A stretch of 64,000 nt of DNA, taken from contig CALSRM010000001.1 in assembly GCA_943788755.1 (NCBI GenBank), positions 186,001 to 250,000 on the forward strand. Reading direction: 5' to 3'. The position numbers and the translations under genes are program-made. This document shows positions 17,249 to 25,039 of the stretch, one piece after another. Source of the DNA: an uncultured Flavobacteriales bacterium (GTDB lineage: Bacteria; Bacteroidota; Bacteroidia; Flavobacteriales_D; Parvicellaceae). The notes beneath the pieces are model-generated. The model did no database searches and was not told where the DNA came from. It worked only from the letters and a program-made list of their open reading frames with translations. Position 1 is the stretch's first letter. The number at the start of each line of letters is the position of its first letter.

Positions 17249-18025
17249 ATGCAAGAGAAATTGGAAAATAAGAATAGGGATTTAAATAGAAAAGCAAAGG
17301 AATTAGACGTTAGCTTGAACAAAGAAAAAGAGCTAGGACAGCTAAAAACTAGCTTTGTTTCAACTGCCTCACACCAATTTAGAACACCGTTGTCAATTAT
17401 ACAATCCAATACGGAGTTACTTGAAATGTTTGTCACTTCCCAAAAAATCGAAGATTTGGAAGGTCTCAAAAAAATAACTGGCCGGATTCAAATAGCAATT
17501 TCTACAATGACCGATTTAATGGACGATGTGCTTAAACTAGGCGTACTTACTTCTGGAAATGTTCCCTATAGACCTTTGAACCTGGATTTAGTAGTTTTTT
17601 GTGAGCGATTGACTAATGACTTTAATTTGATACAAAAAGATGGTAGAACCATAGATATATTTATAACGGGCGAGCCTTATAAAGTAATGTTAGATCCTAA
17701 ATTATTGAGCCACACATTAAATAATTTGATCAACAATGCTTTTAAATATTCTATTAGCAAGGATAATCCTCAGCTTAGGTTGCAATTTGAAGAAACAAAG
17801 GTGATCATTTCTATTATAGATTATGGGGTTGGTATTCCTGAAGAGGAACAAGCGCATCTATTTGAACCTTTTTTCCGTGCTAATAACGTCACAGATATTA
17901 AGGGGACCGGTCTGGGATTGAGTATCGCAAAGGAATATGTAAATATTAATAAGGGCAATATTATTGCGAAATCGAAAACTGGAGCAGGCAGCTGTTTTGA
18001 AATAACGTTTAAGCGGAAAGTGTAG
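17249..18025 (+). CDS. histidine kinase core belonging to the upstream membrane region (C-terminal part, frameshifted)
   Basis: 258 codons with a coiled coil (MQEKLENKNRDLNRKAKEL), HisKA (ASHQFRTPLSIIQSN) and a complete HATPase with N box (HTLNNLINNAFKYS), G1 (IDYGVGIP) and G2 (GTGLGLSIAKEYVN). The in-frame sequence before this ATG continues upstream as a hydrophobic helix, so the ATG is only the first Met after the frameshift. Translated alone it would be a soluble kinase without sensor. Last kinase of the array. Confidence 0.83.
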   Translation: MQEKLENKNRDLNRKAKELDVSLNKEKELGQLKTSFVSTASHQFRTPLSIIQSNTELLEMFVTSQKIEDLEGLKKITGRIQIAISTMTDLMDDVLKLGVLTSGNVPYRPLNLDLVVFCERLTNDFNLIQKDGRTIDIFITGEPYKVMLDPKLLSHTLNNLINNAFKYSISKDNPQLRLQFEETKVIISIIDYGVGIPEEEQAHLFEPFFRANNVTDIKGTGLGLSIAKEYVNINKGNIIAKSKTGAGSCFEITFKRKV

Positions 18026-18100
18026 TAGATTTAGTAGCTAAAAGTAGAATAAGACAAATCCCCCCACATATAGTCCATTTCACATCGTTCCCTTACTTAT

Positions 18101-18340
18101 CGTGATTGCTCACTTTGCTTTTTAGCAAAGTGCGGCAATCTCCTCAATCCAACGCGGGATTGCCGCAGGCTGCGCCTTCGCAATGGTGCCCCCGCGTGTC
18201 GTCATTGCGAACTTTGCGTTTTAGCAAAGTGTGGCAATCTCCTCAATCCAACGTGGGATTGCCGCAAGCTGCGCCTTCGCAATGGTGCCCCCGCGTGTCG
18301 TCATTGCGAACTTTGCGTTTTAGCAAACTGCGGCAATCTC
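18101..18340 (+). repeat. tandem array of a 99 bp palindromic CATTGCGAA element (2.4 units)
   Basis: Two full units and a partial one with a period of 99 bp, marked by TTTAGCAAA at 18121, 18220 and 18319. A unit starts GTCATTGCGAA and carries TTCGCAATG near the other end (terminal inverted repeats), with two inner palindromes: ACTTTGC/GCAAAGT and GGCAATC/GATTGCC. GC content is well above the flanks. The last, partial unit stops 16 bp before the 3' end of the GIY-YIG gene. Related copies lie at 3567-3651 and, diverged, at 57-150. Confidence 0.88.
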
Positions 18341-18356
18341 ATGAAAGATGTTCGCT

Positions 18357-18650
18357 TTACAACTGACTAGATAAATCATCCCAGTTAGGGTTTGATGTTT
18401 CAACTAGAATTATTTTATTCTTTCTAGATCCTGATTTTATTCTTTTTTCTTCAGCAATAGCCTCTAAGATAGAATGAAAACCTTTGTAATAAACTAGTTT
18501 GTTAACGCTGTATCTACTCGTAAAAGCTATGTGGTAATTTTTAAATTTATGCTGGTACATTCTAACGGGGAGATTACTCGTCACTCCTGTATAAAGTACG
18601 TTATTGTTTTTGTTGGTGAGTATATATACGGCTCCGCCTTTTGTCATCAT
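18357..18650 (-). CDS. GIY-YIG nuclease domain protein
   Basis: 97 residues consisting of one GIY-YIG domain of the short UPF0213/YhbQ-like type. The first strand pair VYIL and LYTGV correspond to the GIY and YIG elements. The catalytic Arg (LPVRMYQHK) and the acidic residue in the helix (EAIAEEKRIKSG) are visible. It begins MMTKGG; the second Met is equally possible. The gene ends directly next to the array of palindromic repeats. Such small nucleases are common in Bacteroidota and of uncertain role; DNA cleavage linked to repeat spread or repair is conceivable but not shown. Confidence 0.88.
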   Translation of the reverse strand: MMTKGGAVYILTNKNNNVLYTGVTSNLPVRMYQHKFKNYHIAFTSRYSVNKLVYYKGFHSILEAIAEEKRIKSGSRKNKIILVETSNPNWDDLSSQL

Positions 18651-18705
18651 AATTTGATGTTTTGTTTTGAGGTAATAATAGATTGGGGCTTATTAAGCCT
18701 TTTTT

Positions 18706-18930
18706 TTAGTAATAGCCAAGAGATTGTGGCTCCAGATCTGCAGTTGAAATAGGGAAAAATAGCGGTTCTATGCATGCTGAGCAATCAATTTGATTCATCA
18801 TTTTTTCAAATTCTTCGTTAGTTAAGTCGAACATAACCGCTTCCGATAAATTTTCAAATTTACGAAGGTCATTAATGGTTGGTCGGTGGTGCTCAGTATC
18901 TGCTTGTTCTAGTGTGTTTGCGTTTATCAT
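18706..18930 (-). CDS. small protein of unknown function
   Basis: 74 residues, not recognised. The sequence is acidic (MINANTLEQADTEHHRPTIN ... FDLTNEEFEKMMNQ) with two Cys residues (DCSAC), no signal peptide and no membrane helix. Composition is protein-like and the opposite frames are poorer. It lies 91 bases downstream of ssb but beyond the ssb terminator, so it would need its own promoter, which I could not identify. It may be a real small gene or chance. Confidence 0.45.
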   Translation of the reverse strand: MINANTLEQADTEHHRPTINDLRKFENLSEAVMFDLTNEEFEKMMNQIDCSACIEPLFFPISTADLEPQSLGYY

Positions 18931-18967
18931 AAGGTTAATAAGTATATTTATATTGTTGTGTTGTTTT

Positions 18968-19007
18968 TTTAAAAAAAAGTAACGCTCACTAGATTGTGAG
19001 CGTTACT
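18968..19007 (-). terminator. intrinsic terminator of ssb
   Basis: On the minus strand a perfect 12 bp stem, AGTAACGCTCAC with GTGAGCGTTACT (18978-18989 and 18996-19007, six-base loop), is followed by eight T residues. Confidence 0.9.
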
Positions 19008-19020
19008 GTCTAAGTATTAA

Positions 19021-19359
19021 CTATTGTTTTTTACCTAGCATTAATAATTCTTGTACAACGATCTCGGTTACATATCTTTTGTTCCCGTCTTTATCGTCAT
19101 ATGTGCGGTTGTTTAATTTACCTTCAATACATACCTCTTTTCCTTTTTCAAGATGTTGTTCAGCGATTTCAGCAAGGTTTCCAAAAACTGTTAGGTTGTG
19201 CCATTGGGTTTCTTTGATCGTTTCGCCTTTTTTATTCTTGTACGTATCATTTGTAGCGAGTGTAAGTTTTACTAGTTTTCTACCTTCTTTTAAATCGATT
19301 ACTTCTGGTGTAGTTCCTAAATTTCCGATTAATTGTACTCTGTTTCTTAAGTTATTCAT
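19021..19359 (-). CDS. ssb: single-stranded DNA-binding protein
   Basis: 112 residues forming one OB fold (NRVQLIGNLGTTPEV ... WHNLTVFGNLAEIAEQHLEKG ... YVTEIVVQELLML). It binds single-stranded DNA in replication, recombination or repair. Unlike the main bacterial SSB it ends directly after the OB fold (GKKQ) and has no acidic tail with DDxPF, the peptide that recruits partner proteins. It is therefore probably an accessory SSB or a shortened paralogue; many Bacteroidota carry several. It has its own terminator. Confidence 0.93.
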   Translation of the reverse strand: MNNLRNRVQLIGNLGTTPEVIDLKEGRKLVKLTLATNDTYKNKKGETIKETQWHNLTVFGNLAEIAEQHLEKGKEVCIEGKLNNRTYDDKDGNKRYVTEIVVQELLMLGKKQ

Positions 19360-19541
19360 AATAAATGTGTGTTTGTTTTGTTACTAACTATTCATAGATA
19401 GCGTAACGGGTTAGTAATTAAATAGTAGTTTTATTCTGTCTATATTTTGGTATCGACGGTGCAAAGTAATGGAGGTTTCAAAATGTTATCCGTACTTTAA
19501 CTAATTAACATTCGTTTAGTGTCGTAAGTAAGTGTTTAAAA

Positions 19542-20732
19542 ATGAATAAATATCACTATATTAGTAATTTATGTGTATTATTTTTTTTAGTTCTTTTTGT
19601 TGTTTTTTCTTGCAACAATGAAAATAAAGGTGAAAAAGATGTTGTTTTCATTCCTAATAAGTTGAATATTGACAGTGTAAACGCCTCTGAATTCGCTAAT
19701 TACTTTATTCTGGATATTTATAATGCGGATACAGTTAGTGCAAGAAGTAAAATTCAAATTAAATACAATTCGGACTCGATTTTTGTTTCCAACCTTTTAG
19801 CTAATAAAGATGTATTCAATAACTTCGATTTATTTTCAGTTTTACATCAAACTATTTTATTAGGCGGAGAGTTAGACTTTCAGTTTTATGAAGTTCAGAA
19901 CGAGAATAACATAATTTGGCTTAGGTTATTTACGGCACCTCTCGAAGTGAATTACTATAGAGTAATACTTTCTGTAATAGATGATTCAATTGTAATTTCT
20001 GATTTTACTTCTTTTTACTCCCCTCATAGTTTCGATGCTATGATGACGGAATTAGTTGCTCTTGTGCATGAAAAAAGACAACTGAGTTATAAAGATATGA
20101 GGGAAGGTTTTAGGTTTATGGATTCATCAATTACTGCTTTTTCTTCTTTGAACCCTAGTTTAGCAGAATTATATTATTCTAAGATGGACATTGCCTTAAG
20201 AGAAACAGCGATAATGAAATCTATAAAATATAACGCAGATTTTCATTCTTCTGCTCAATTACGGACTAATGCCATATTGGAAAAAACATATGAAATTGGA
20301 AAAGAAGGAAGTACAGAATGGTATTGGTTGAGGCAATACTATTTAAATCTTGATTTGAAAAGTTATGGGGAAGTAAGAGAAGCTATTGACAGATTAGGTA
20401 ACTCAATTGGTGATGACCCAATTTTAACATATTTAAAAGCGGTAGCGTATTTTGAGGAGTATAATTATTCGAGAGCGCTAGAGTTATACAATCAAGCACT
20501 TATAATGGATCCAGCAATTCCGAATATACATTTTGCAAAAATTGTCTGTTTGATTGAAATGAAAGAATTTATTCTAGCTGCAGAGAGCTTATTGGTAATG
20601 GAAGATTACTTTGACGTTCGAAATATCAATTGGGATAAGGAATTTATGGCATACCCCGCTTTTTTAATCAGTGATGAATACGTTCAGTGGCTGGAAAGGG
20701 TAGGAGTAACTGAAGATGATGAGCTACTTTAA
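19542..20732 (+). CDS. TPR-containing lipoprotein of unknown function
   Basis: 396 residues. A signal peptide ends in a lipobox (VVFSC, Cys24), so it is a lipoprotein, probably outer-membrane anchored. The middle is unrecognised. The C-terminal third (about 285-350) carries TPR-like helices (AVAYFEEYNYSRALELYNQALIMDP). It ends overlapping by nine bases with the convergent acyltransferase gene. No function can be assigned beyond likely protein-protein contacts in the periplasm. Confidence 0.8.
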   Translation: MNKYHYISNLCVLFFLVLFVVFSCNNENKGEKDVVFIPNKLNIDSVNASEFANYFILDIYNADTVSARSKIQIKYNSDSIFVSNLLANKDVFNNFDLFSVLHQTILLGGELDFQFYEVQNENNIIWLRLFTAPLEVNYYRVILSVIDDSIVISDFTSFYSPHSFDAMMTELVALVHEKRQLSYKDMREGFRFMDSSITAFSSLNPSLAELYYSKMDIALRETAIMKSIKYNADFHSSAQLRTNAILEKTYEIGKEGSTEWYWLRQYYLNLDLKSYGEVREAIDRLGNSIGDDPILTYLKAVAYFEEYNYSRALELYNQALIMDPAIPNIHFAKIVCLIEMKEFILAAESLLVMEDYFDVRNINWDKEFMAYPAFLISDEYVQWLERVGVTEDDELL

Positions 20733-21599
20733 AGAGTCTGGTCGCTTGTGTTTCCATCTTTTATGACTCCATAACCAATATTGCGGGTTTTCCTGGATGT
20801 CTTTTTCCAATGTTAATGTATGCGCTTTGGTAATTTCACCATACTCAGTTTTGGCAGGTTCTTCGAATAACAACGTGTATTCAAAATCGTAATGTCCCCT
20901 TTTGATTTTACGAATCGCTCCAAAAACGATTGGTAGATTGTATTCTTTCCCAAATTTCTCTACTCCAAATGAAACAGGAGTATCTTGGTTTAGAAATTGC
21001 ATCCAAACAGCTTTTGTTGGGTTTCCTGGGCGCTGATCAGCCCCAAATATAATCGCTTTTGGTTTATCTAGGGTTTCATCAAAACAAGCTTTGGTTTGTT
21101 TCATTGGTCGCATAATCAAACCATACTTTTGTCTAGAATCAAGAACTTTTTGATTGAAGAATTCATTGTTTAGTGGCTTGTAAATCCCAACAGGTATATG
21201 CTTTGAAATAAGGCCAATTCCCAGAGCAAGCATTTCCCAATTATTATAATGTCCACCAACAAAAATTATATCCTTTCCTTGCTCGAAGTATTTATCGACC
21301 ACCTCAGGGTTTTTAACTGTCATCCTTTTTCTAATCTGCTTTTCAGAAATGGAAAACCCCTTCACACTCTCTAGAATCAAATCACATAGGTGCCGGTAAA
21401 ATTTCCGCATGATTTGTTTATGCTCAATTTTTGTTTTTTCTGGAAAAGAATTTATAATATTTTCAAATACAACTTTTTTACGGTACCCAACGATATAATA
21501 CATTACGACAAAAACAAAGTCGGATAGTGCATACAGTAAAAAATAGGGCAGGTAAGATATTGGCAATATGATTCCGTAGTATACTATTTTACTTCCCAT
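20724..21599 (-). CDS. lysophospholipid/lipid A acyltransferase, LpxL/HtrB family
   Basis: 291 residues with an N-terminal membrane anchor (about 8-38) and an acyltransferase domain. The catalytic HX4E motif is His117-Glu122 (GGHYNNWEM), followed by GIYKPLNN and GADQRPGNP blocks of the family. Members add secondary acyl chains to lipid A on the inner membrane. In Bacteroidota the same family can serve other lipids. A TACATTTG promoter-like element lies at 21617-21624 upstream. The assignment to the family is firm, the exact substrate is not. Confidence 0.88.
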   Translation of the reverse strand: MGSKIVYYGIILPISYLPYFLLYALSDFVFVVMYYIVGYRKKVVFENIINSFPEKTKIEHKQIMRKFYRHLCDLILESVKGFSISEKQIRKRMTVKNPEVVDKYFEQGKDIIFVGGHYNNWEMLALGIGLISKHIPVGIYKPLNNEFFNQKVLDSRQKYGLIMRPMKQTKACFDETLDKPKAIIFGADQRPGNPTKAVWMQFLNQDTPVSFGVEKFGKEYNLPIVFGAIRKIKRGHYDFEYTLLFEEPAKTEYGEITKAHTLTLEKDIQENPQYWLWSHKRWKHKRPDSLK

Positions 21600-21643
21600 G
21601 CGTGTAAATTCAACTGCAAATGTATCTGAAATATTGAAACTCG

Positions 21644-22051
21644 TTAAAGTTTTTTTACATCGAGTGTAATTTCAGCTAATTCAAAACATTCTTCATCGCA
21701 ATTCCAAAATGAAGATTCCTTTAATTTATTTCCATCCAAAGCTATAATGGTGGAGTTAGCTTCGTAGTAGTAAGCTTCTACGGCGTACCTTTTTCCAAGC
21801 GGTAAATAATATGTGCTTTCTTCACTCCAAAGCGTGTCATAAAATAATATGTCATTCTGATCTGCATAACCGTTATATACAATTATGGGGATTCCATTTC
21901 CGTTATATGTTACTTTTATTTTCACATCTCCACCATCTTGTGGTAAAGTGTCACAAAACCTATCTGGATCGCAATCGTCATTTTGCTTTGAACAATTAAT
22001 TAAAGCAAAACCCATAAATACTATAAAACCTATGCTTTTAATTGATTTCAT
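21644..22051 (-). CDS. small lipoprotein of unknown function
   Basis: 135 residues. A signal peptide ends in the lipobox LINC (Cys20). The mature part has paired Cys residues (DCDPDRFC, NCDEEC) and short beta strands, resembling a small beta-sandwich. Not recognised. It overlaps the upstream gene by four bases (ATGA), so both are translated from one message. Confidence 0.75.
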   Translation of the reverse strand: MKSIKSIGFIVFMGFALINCSKQNDDCDPDRFCDTLPQDGGDVKIKVTYNGNGIPIIVYNGYADQNDILFYDTLWSEESTYYLPLGKRYAVEAYYYEANSTIIALDGNKLKESSFWNCDEECFELAEITLDVKKL

Positions 22052-22599
22052 TTTAAAATAAAATTTAAGCCAAGAGTAACTCTTGAGTCTGGTACATTTA
22101 CTAATCCATCTGAAAAGTGTATATATCCAACCTTCAGATTAATTTCAGCTGAGAAGTTGAAACAGAACCCCGCCATTGGCGTTGTTAAGAATTTAGGCTT
22201 TCTATTTTCGTTTGTTCCTTTGTAGTTTCCCAATAAAAACCCTGTTCTTGTTCCTGCAAAAAATTGCGTATCTGTTCCCCATAGGTTAAAGTGCAGAAAT
22301 CTTTTGTCTGCATCAAGAGATATGAAGTATACCACCTCTTTGTATTGTCGGACAATATTGTAGTCTTCTCTTATTTGAACTTTTTTTTTGAAAGGTCGAA
22401 ACTCAAAGTTTAATTTTGCTCCCCATTCATTCTGCACGTCTTCTATACCGCCAGAAAATGACCAAAATAAATCATCGAAATTGAAATCAAAAGTTAAAAC
22501 CGAAAGAGATCCGCGAATATTAGCTCGTTGAATATCATTTCCGGCTTGAGAGAATATGGTATTAGACGAAAGAAGGAAAAGAATCAACAACTTTTTCAT
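22048..22599 (-). CDS. secreted beta-rich protein, probably outer-membrane barrel, unknown function
   Basis: 183 residues with a signal peptide (MKKLLILFLLSSNTIFSQ). The mature sequence alternates aromatic and polar residues (RFLHFNLWGTDTQFFAGTRTGFLLG) and ends with VTLGLNFILK, like a small outer-membrane barrel. A CAAATGTA block (TACATTTG on the coding strand) lies only four bases upstream of the ATG, suggesting a leaderless message. It is co-transcribed with the following lipoprotein. Confidence 0.7.
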   Translation of the reverse strand: MKKLLILFLLSSNTIFSQAGNDIQRANIRGSLSVLTFDFNFDDLFWSFSGGIEDVQNEWGAKLNFEFRPFKKKVQIREDYNIVRQYKEVVYFISLDADKRFLHFNLWGTDTQFFAGTRTGFLLGNYKGTNENRKPKFLTTPMAGFCFNFSAEINLKVGYIHFSDGLVNVPDSRVTLGLNFILK

Positions 22600-22785
22600 T
22601 TCTCAAATGTAAGTAATTAATGGAATAATTATAAGAAATTTGTTTTTTGCAGAACAATTCAAACTTAGTATAAACTTACAGTTAATTAATCCTCATCCAG
22701 TGATAGGAATCCATTTTGAAGTGAAAGTTATATTTATAAACTAATAAAATTAATTTATAATTGCATTTTAAATTAAATTTAAAAC

Positions 22786-23928
22786 ATGAAGAAAATTATA
22801 ATTATTGGATTAACAGCTTTTACATTTGTTAGTTGTTCAGAAAACAAAGAAAGTGAGAACTTAACAGATGAAAATAAAGTTACGGAAACAAAAGGATACA
22901 CAATTGATTGTGATTTTGGAGGGGTAGATATTTCAAAAGCGTATTTGTCACAATACGTAAAAGGAAATTGGGAACATAAAGATTCTGCCGATGTTGTTGA
23001 AGGTAAATTTTCCTTTTCTGGAGATTTAGAATTACCAGAAGTTTGGTATCTCAGGTTCGATGACAAAAAAGCATACGTTTCTTTGTTTGTTGAAAATAGT
23101 CAGATATCAGTTTCAGGTGCTACTTTAAATAGAGATAGCGTTACAATTTCAGGTTCATCTATTCAAGATGCTTTAACTAAATTTAATCAGGGTCAGGAGG
23201 GTTTTTATAAAGAAATAGATAAAATGGAGACTGATTATATGGCAGCGAGAGAAATTGAAGATACAGCAACGATGAATCAAATTGATCTTGATTATGACGC
23301 AGTATCTGAAAAGATAAGTGAATATATAGTGGAATATATTGCAGGTAATACTTCAAGTGTGATTGCTCCATACCTTGCAGTGTCCAATTTATTAAATGAC
23401 TTTACAGCAAATCAAATTGATTCGACGCTTAATACATTCTCTAAAGACATAAAGGATTCAAAGTATATTGTATCAATGCAAGAAAGATCGGCTAAAATGA
23501 GAACGACAGAAGTTGGTGCAGTGGCTCCTTTGTTTACGCAAAATGATCCTGAAGGAAATCCAATTTCTTTAGAAAGTTTGAGAGGGAATTATTTATTGAT
23601 TGATTTTTGGGCTTCATGGTGTGGCCCTTGCAGAAAAGAAAACCCAAATGTAGTTGCCGCTTATAATAAGTATCATGACATGGGATTTGATATTCTTGGT
23701 GTTTCATTAGATGATAACGGAGAAAACTGGGTTGCCGCTATTGACAAAGATGGTTTGACGTGGCCGCAGGTAGGTGATTTAAATGGATGGGCAAATGAAG
23801 TTGGTCAGTTATATGGTGTAAACAGCATTCCACACTCAATTCTTTTAGACGAGGACGGGGTAATTATCGCTAAAAACTTAAGAGGAGAAGATTTGCACGA
23901 AAAGTTGGAGGAAGTATTTTTGAAATAA
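22786..23928 (+). CDS. TlpA-like thiol-disulfide oxidoreductase lipoprotein
   Basis: 380 residues. Lipobox SC at Cys17 (FTFVSC). A DUF4369-type beta domain lies at about 38-125, a helical linker at 130-235 and a thioredoxin domain at 245-380 with the active site WCGPC (Cys279, Cys282) and the cis-Pro loop NSIPHS. Such proteins reduce disulfides in the periplasm, often in support of cytochrome c maturation; the ccsBA gene is elsewhere in this window. It is a single-gene unit. Confidence 0.92.
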   Translation: MKKIIIIGLTAFTFVSCSENKESENLTDENKVTETKGYTIDCDFGGVDISKAYLSQYVKGNWEHKDSADVVEGKFSFSGDLELPEVWYLRFDDKKAYVSLFVENSQISVSGATLNRDSVTISGSSIQDALTKFNQGQEGFYKEIDKMETDYMAAREIEDTATMNQIDLDYDAVSEKISEYIVEYIAGNTSSVIAPYLAVSNLLNDFTANQIDSTLNTFSKDIKDSKYIVSMQERSAKMRTTEVGAVAPLFTQNDPEGNPISLESLRGNYLLIDFWASWCGPCRKENPNVVAAYNKYHDMGFDILGVSLDDNGENWVAAIDKDGLTWPQVGDLNGWANEVGQLYGVNSIPHSILLDEDGVIIAKNLRGEDLHEKLEEVFLK

Positions 23929-24058
23929 TTTCTGCATAATTCATGCTGGGCAGTTACATAATTCTTGTTTACATTAAAAAATAGCCTGTTTACAGAATAA
24001 AACTTAAAGGCTAACGAAATATATAAATATCGGCTAAGTTTTTAACTACATTAGCATT

Positions 24059-24463
24059 ATGGCATTCGAACTAGATATGATGGAAAAAACACCTCAAATA
24101 CTATTTGATTTGAATGAAGGTTATTTTTCATTTACTGGGGTGCTAATGCCAGAAGATGCCTTCGGTTTTTTTGATCCGCTGTTTGGATACATTAAAGTAT
24201 ATTTCAAAAATCCTAAGCCAGAAACAAAATTAGAAGTAAGTCTCGAATACTTTAACACGTCTTCATCTCGGTTTCTTTATCAGTTTATGAGAGAATTTGC
24301 TGATAATAAGTCAAACAAAACAAATATTACAATTATTTGGAAGTATGAAATAGACGATGAAGATATGGAAGAAGTAGGTAAAGCTTTTAAATTACTTTTT
24401 GATCAAATAACATTTGAAATGGTGACAGTTGAACGTCCAAGAGTATTTGAAATTATGGGTTAA
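24059..24463 (+). CDS. SiaC-like regulatory phosphoprotein (DUF1987)
   Basis: 134 residues of the DUF1987 family. Characteristic blocks are GYFSFTGVLMPEDAFGFFDP, the phosphorylatable loop EYFNTSSSRFL (Thr67 region) and WKYEIDDEDMEEVGKAF. In Pseudomonas the homologue SiaC is phosphorylated and controls a diguanylate cyclase. No SiaB-type kinase or PP2C phosphatase gene is adjacent here, so its partners are unknown. It overlaps the convergent Maf gene by four bases. Met7 or Met8 are alternative starts. Confidence 0.85.
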   Translation: MAFELDMMEKTPQILFDLNEGYFSFTGVLMPEDAFGFFDPLFGYIKVYFKNPKPETKLEVSLEYFNTSSSRFLYQFMREFADNKSNKTNITIIWKYEIDDEDMEEVGKAFKLLFDQITFEMVTVERPRVFEIMG

Positions 24464-25038
24464 ATGAATTGCTTCAACTCTCGATATACCCGATGAATAG
24501 GTAGTCCCATAACATTGTAAAAATCTCCTTCTATTTTTTTTATTCCAACATGTCCAATCCATTCTTGAATACCGTAAGCTCCAGCTTTATCAAAAGGTTT
24601 GTGTTCTTTTACATAATATTCAATTTCATCAGGCTGAAGTTTATAAAATTCAACTTTTGTTGCGTCATAAAACGAAAGTTCTTTATCTTTTGTTCGGATA
24701 GTAACGCCCGTTATTACTTTATGCTTTTTCCCACTTAGAAGGGTAAGCATATTTATTGCCTCTTCAGGGGTTTTAGGTTTACCTAAGATAATGCCATCTA
24801 TTATTACAATTGTATCTGCGGTAATAATAAGTTCATTTTCCTGCGGTTGAAATGGCTTAGATTTTAGTTGAGAAAGATAAGTTGCTACTCCACCGCCTTC
24901 CAAGTTATTAGGATAAATTTCTTCTACTGCTTTAGATTCTACTTTGAAAATGGGAATTATTTTAGTCAATAATTCTTTCCTTCTAGGGGAATTAGATGCT
25001 AATATTATTTGGTATTTTTCAGTCAAATCTCCCAGCAT
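24460..25038 (-). CDS. Maf-family nucleoside triphosphate pyrophosphatase
   Basis: 192 residues, the family length. The signature ASNSPRRKELL near the N-terminus, the ITADTIVIIDG block and GKKHKVITGV identify a Maf/YhdE-type house-cleaning pyrophosphatase acting on non-canonical or methylated nucleotides (dTTP/UTP-type by similarity). Last gene of an operon with the UbiA-type transferase (one base apart from its stop), the phosphatase and the DUF2520 protein. Confidence 0.92.
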   Translation of the reverse strand: MLGDLTEKYQIILASNSPRRKELLTKIIPIFKVESKAVEEIYPNNLEGGGVATYLSQLKSKPFQPQENELIITADTIVIIDGIILGKPKTPEEAINMLTLLSGKKHKVITGVTIRTKDKELSFYDATKVEFYKLQPDEIEYYVKEHKPFDKAGAYGIQEWIGHVGIKKIEGDFYNVMGLPIHRVYRELKQFI

Positions 25039-25039
25039 A

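Noticed and set aside
18101-18340. Possible CRISPR array
   Set aside because: The units are contiguous 99 bp tandem repeats without unique spacers, and no cas gene is present.
18106-18366. 86-codon plus-strand reading frame with repeated peptide
   Set aside because: It is produced by the 99 bp tandem repeat (99 is divisible by three), not a gene.
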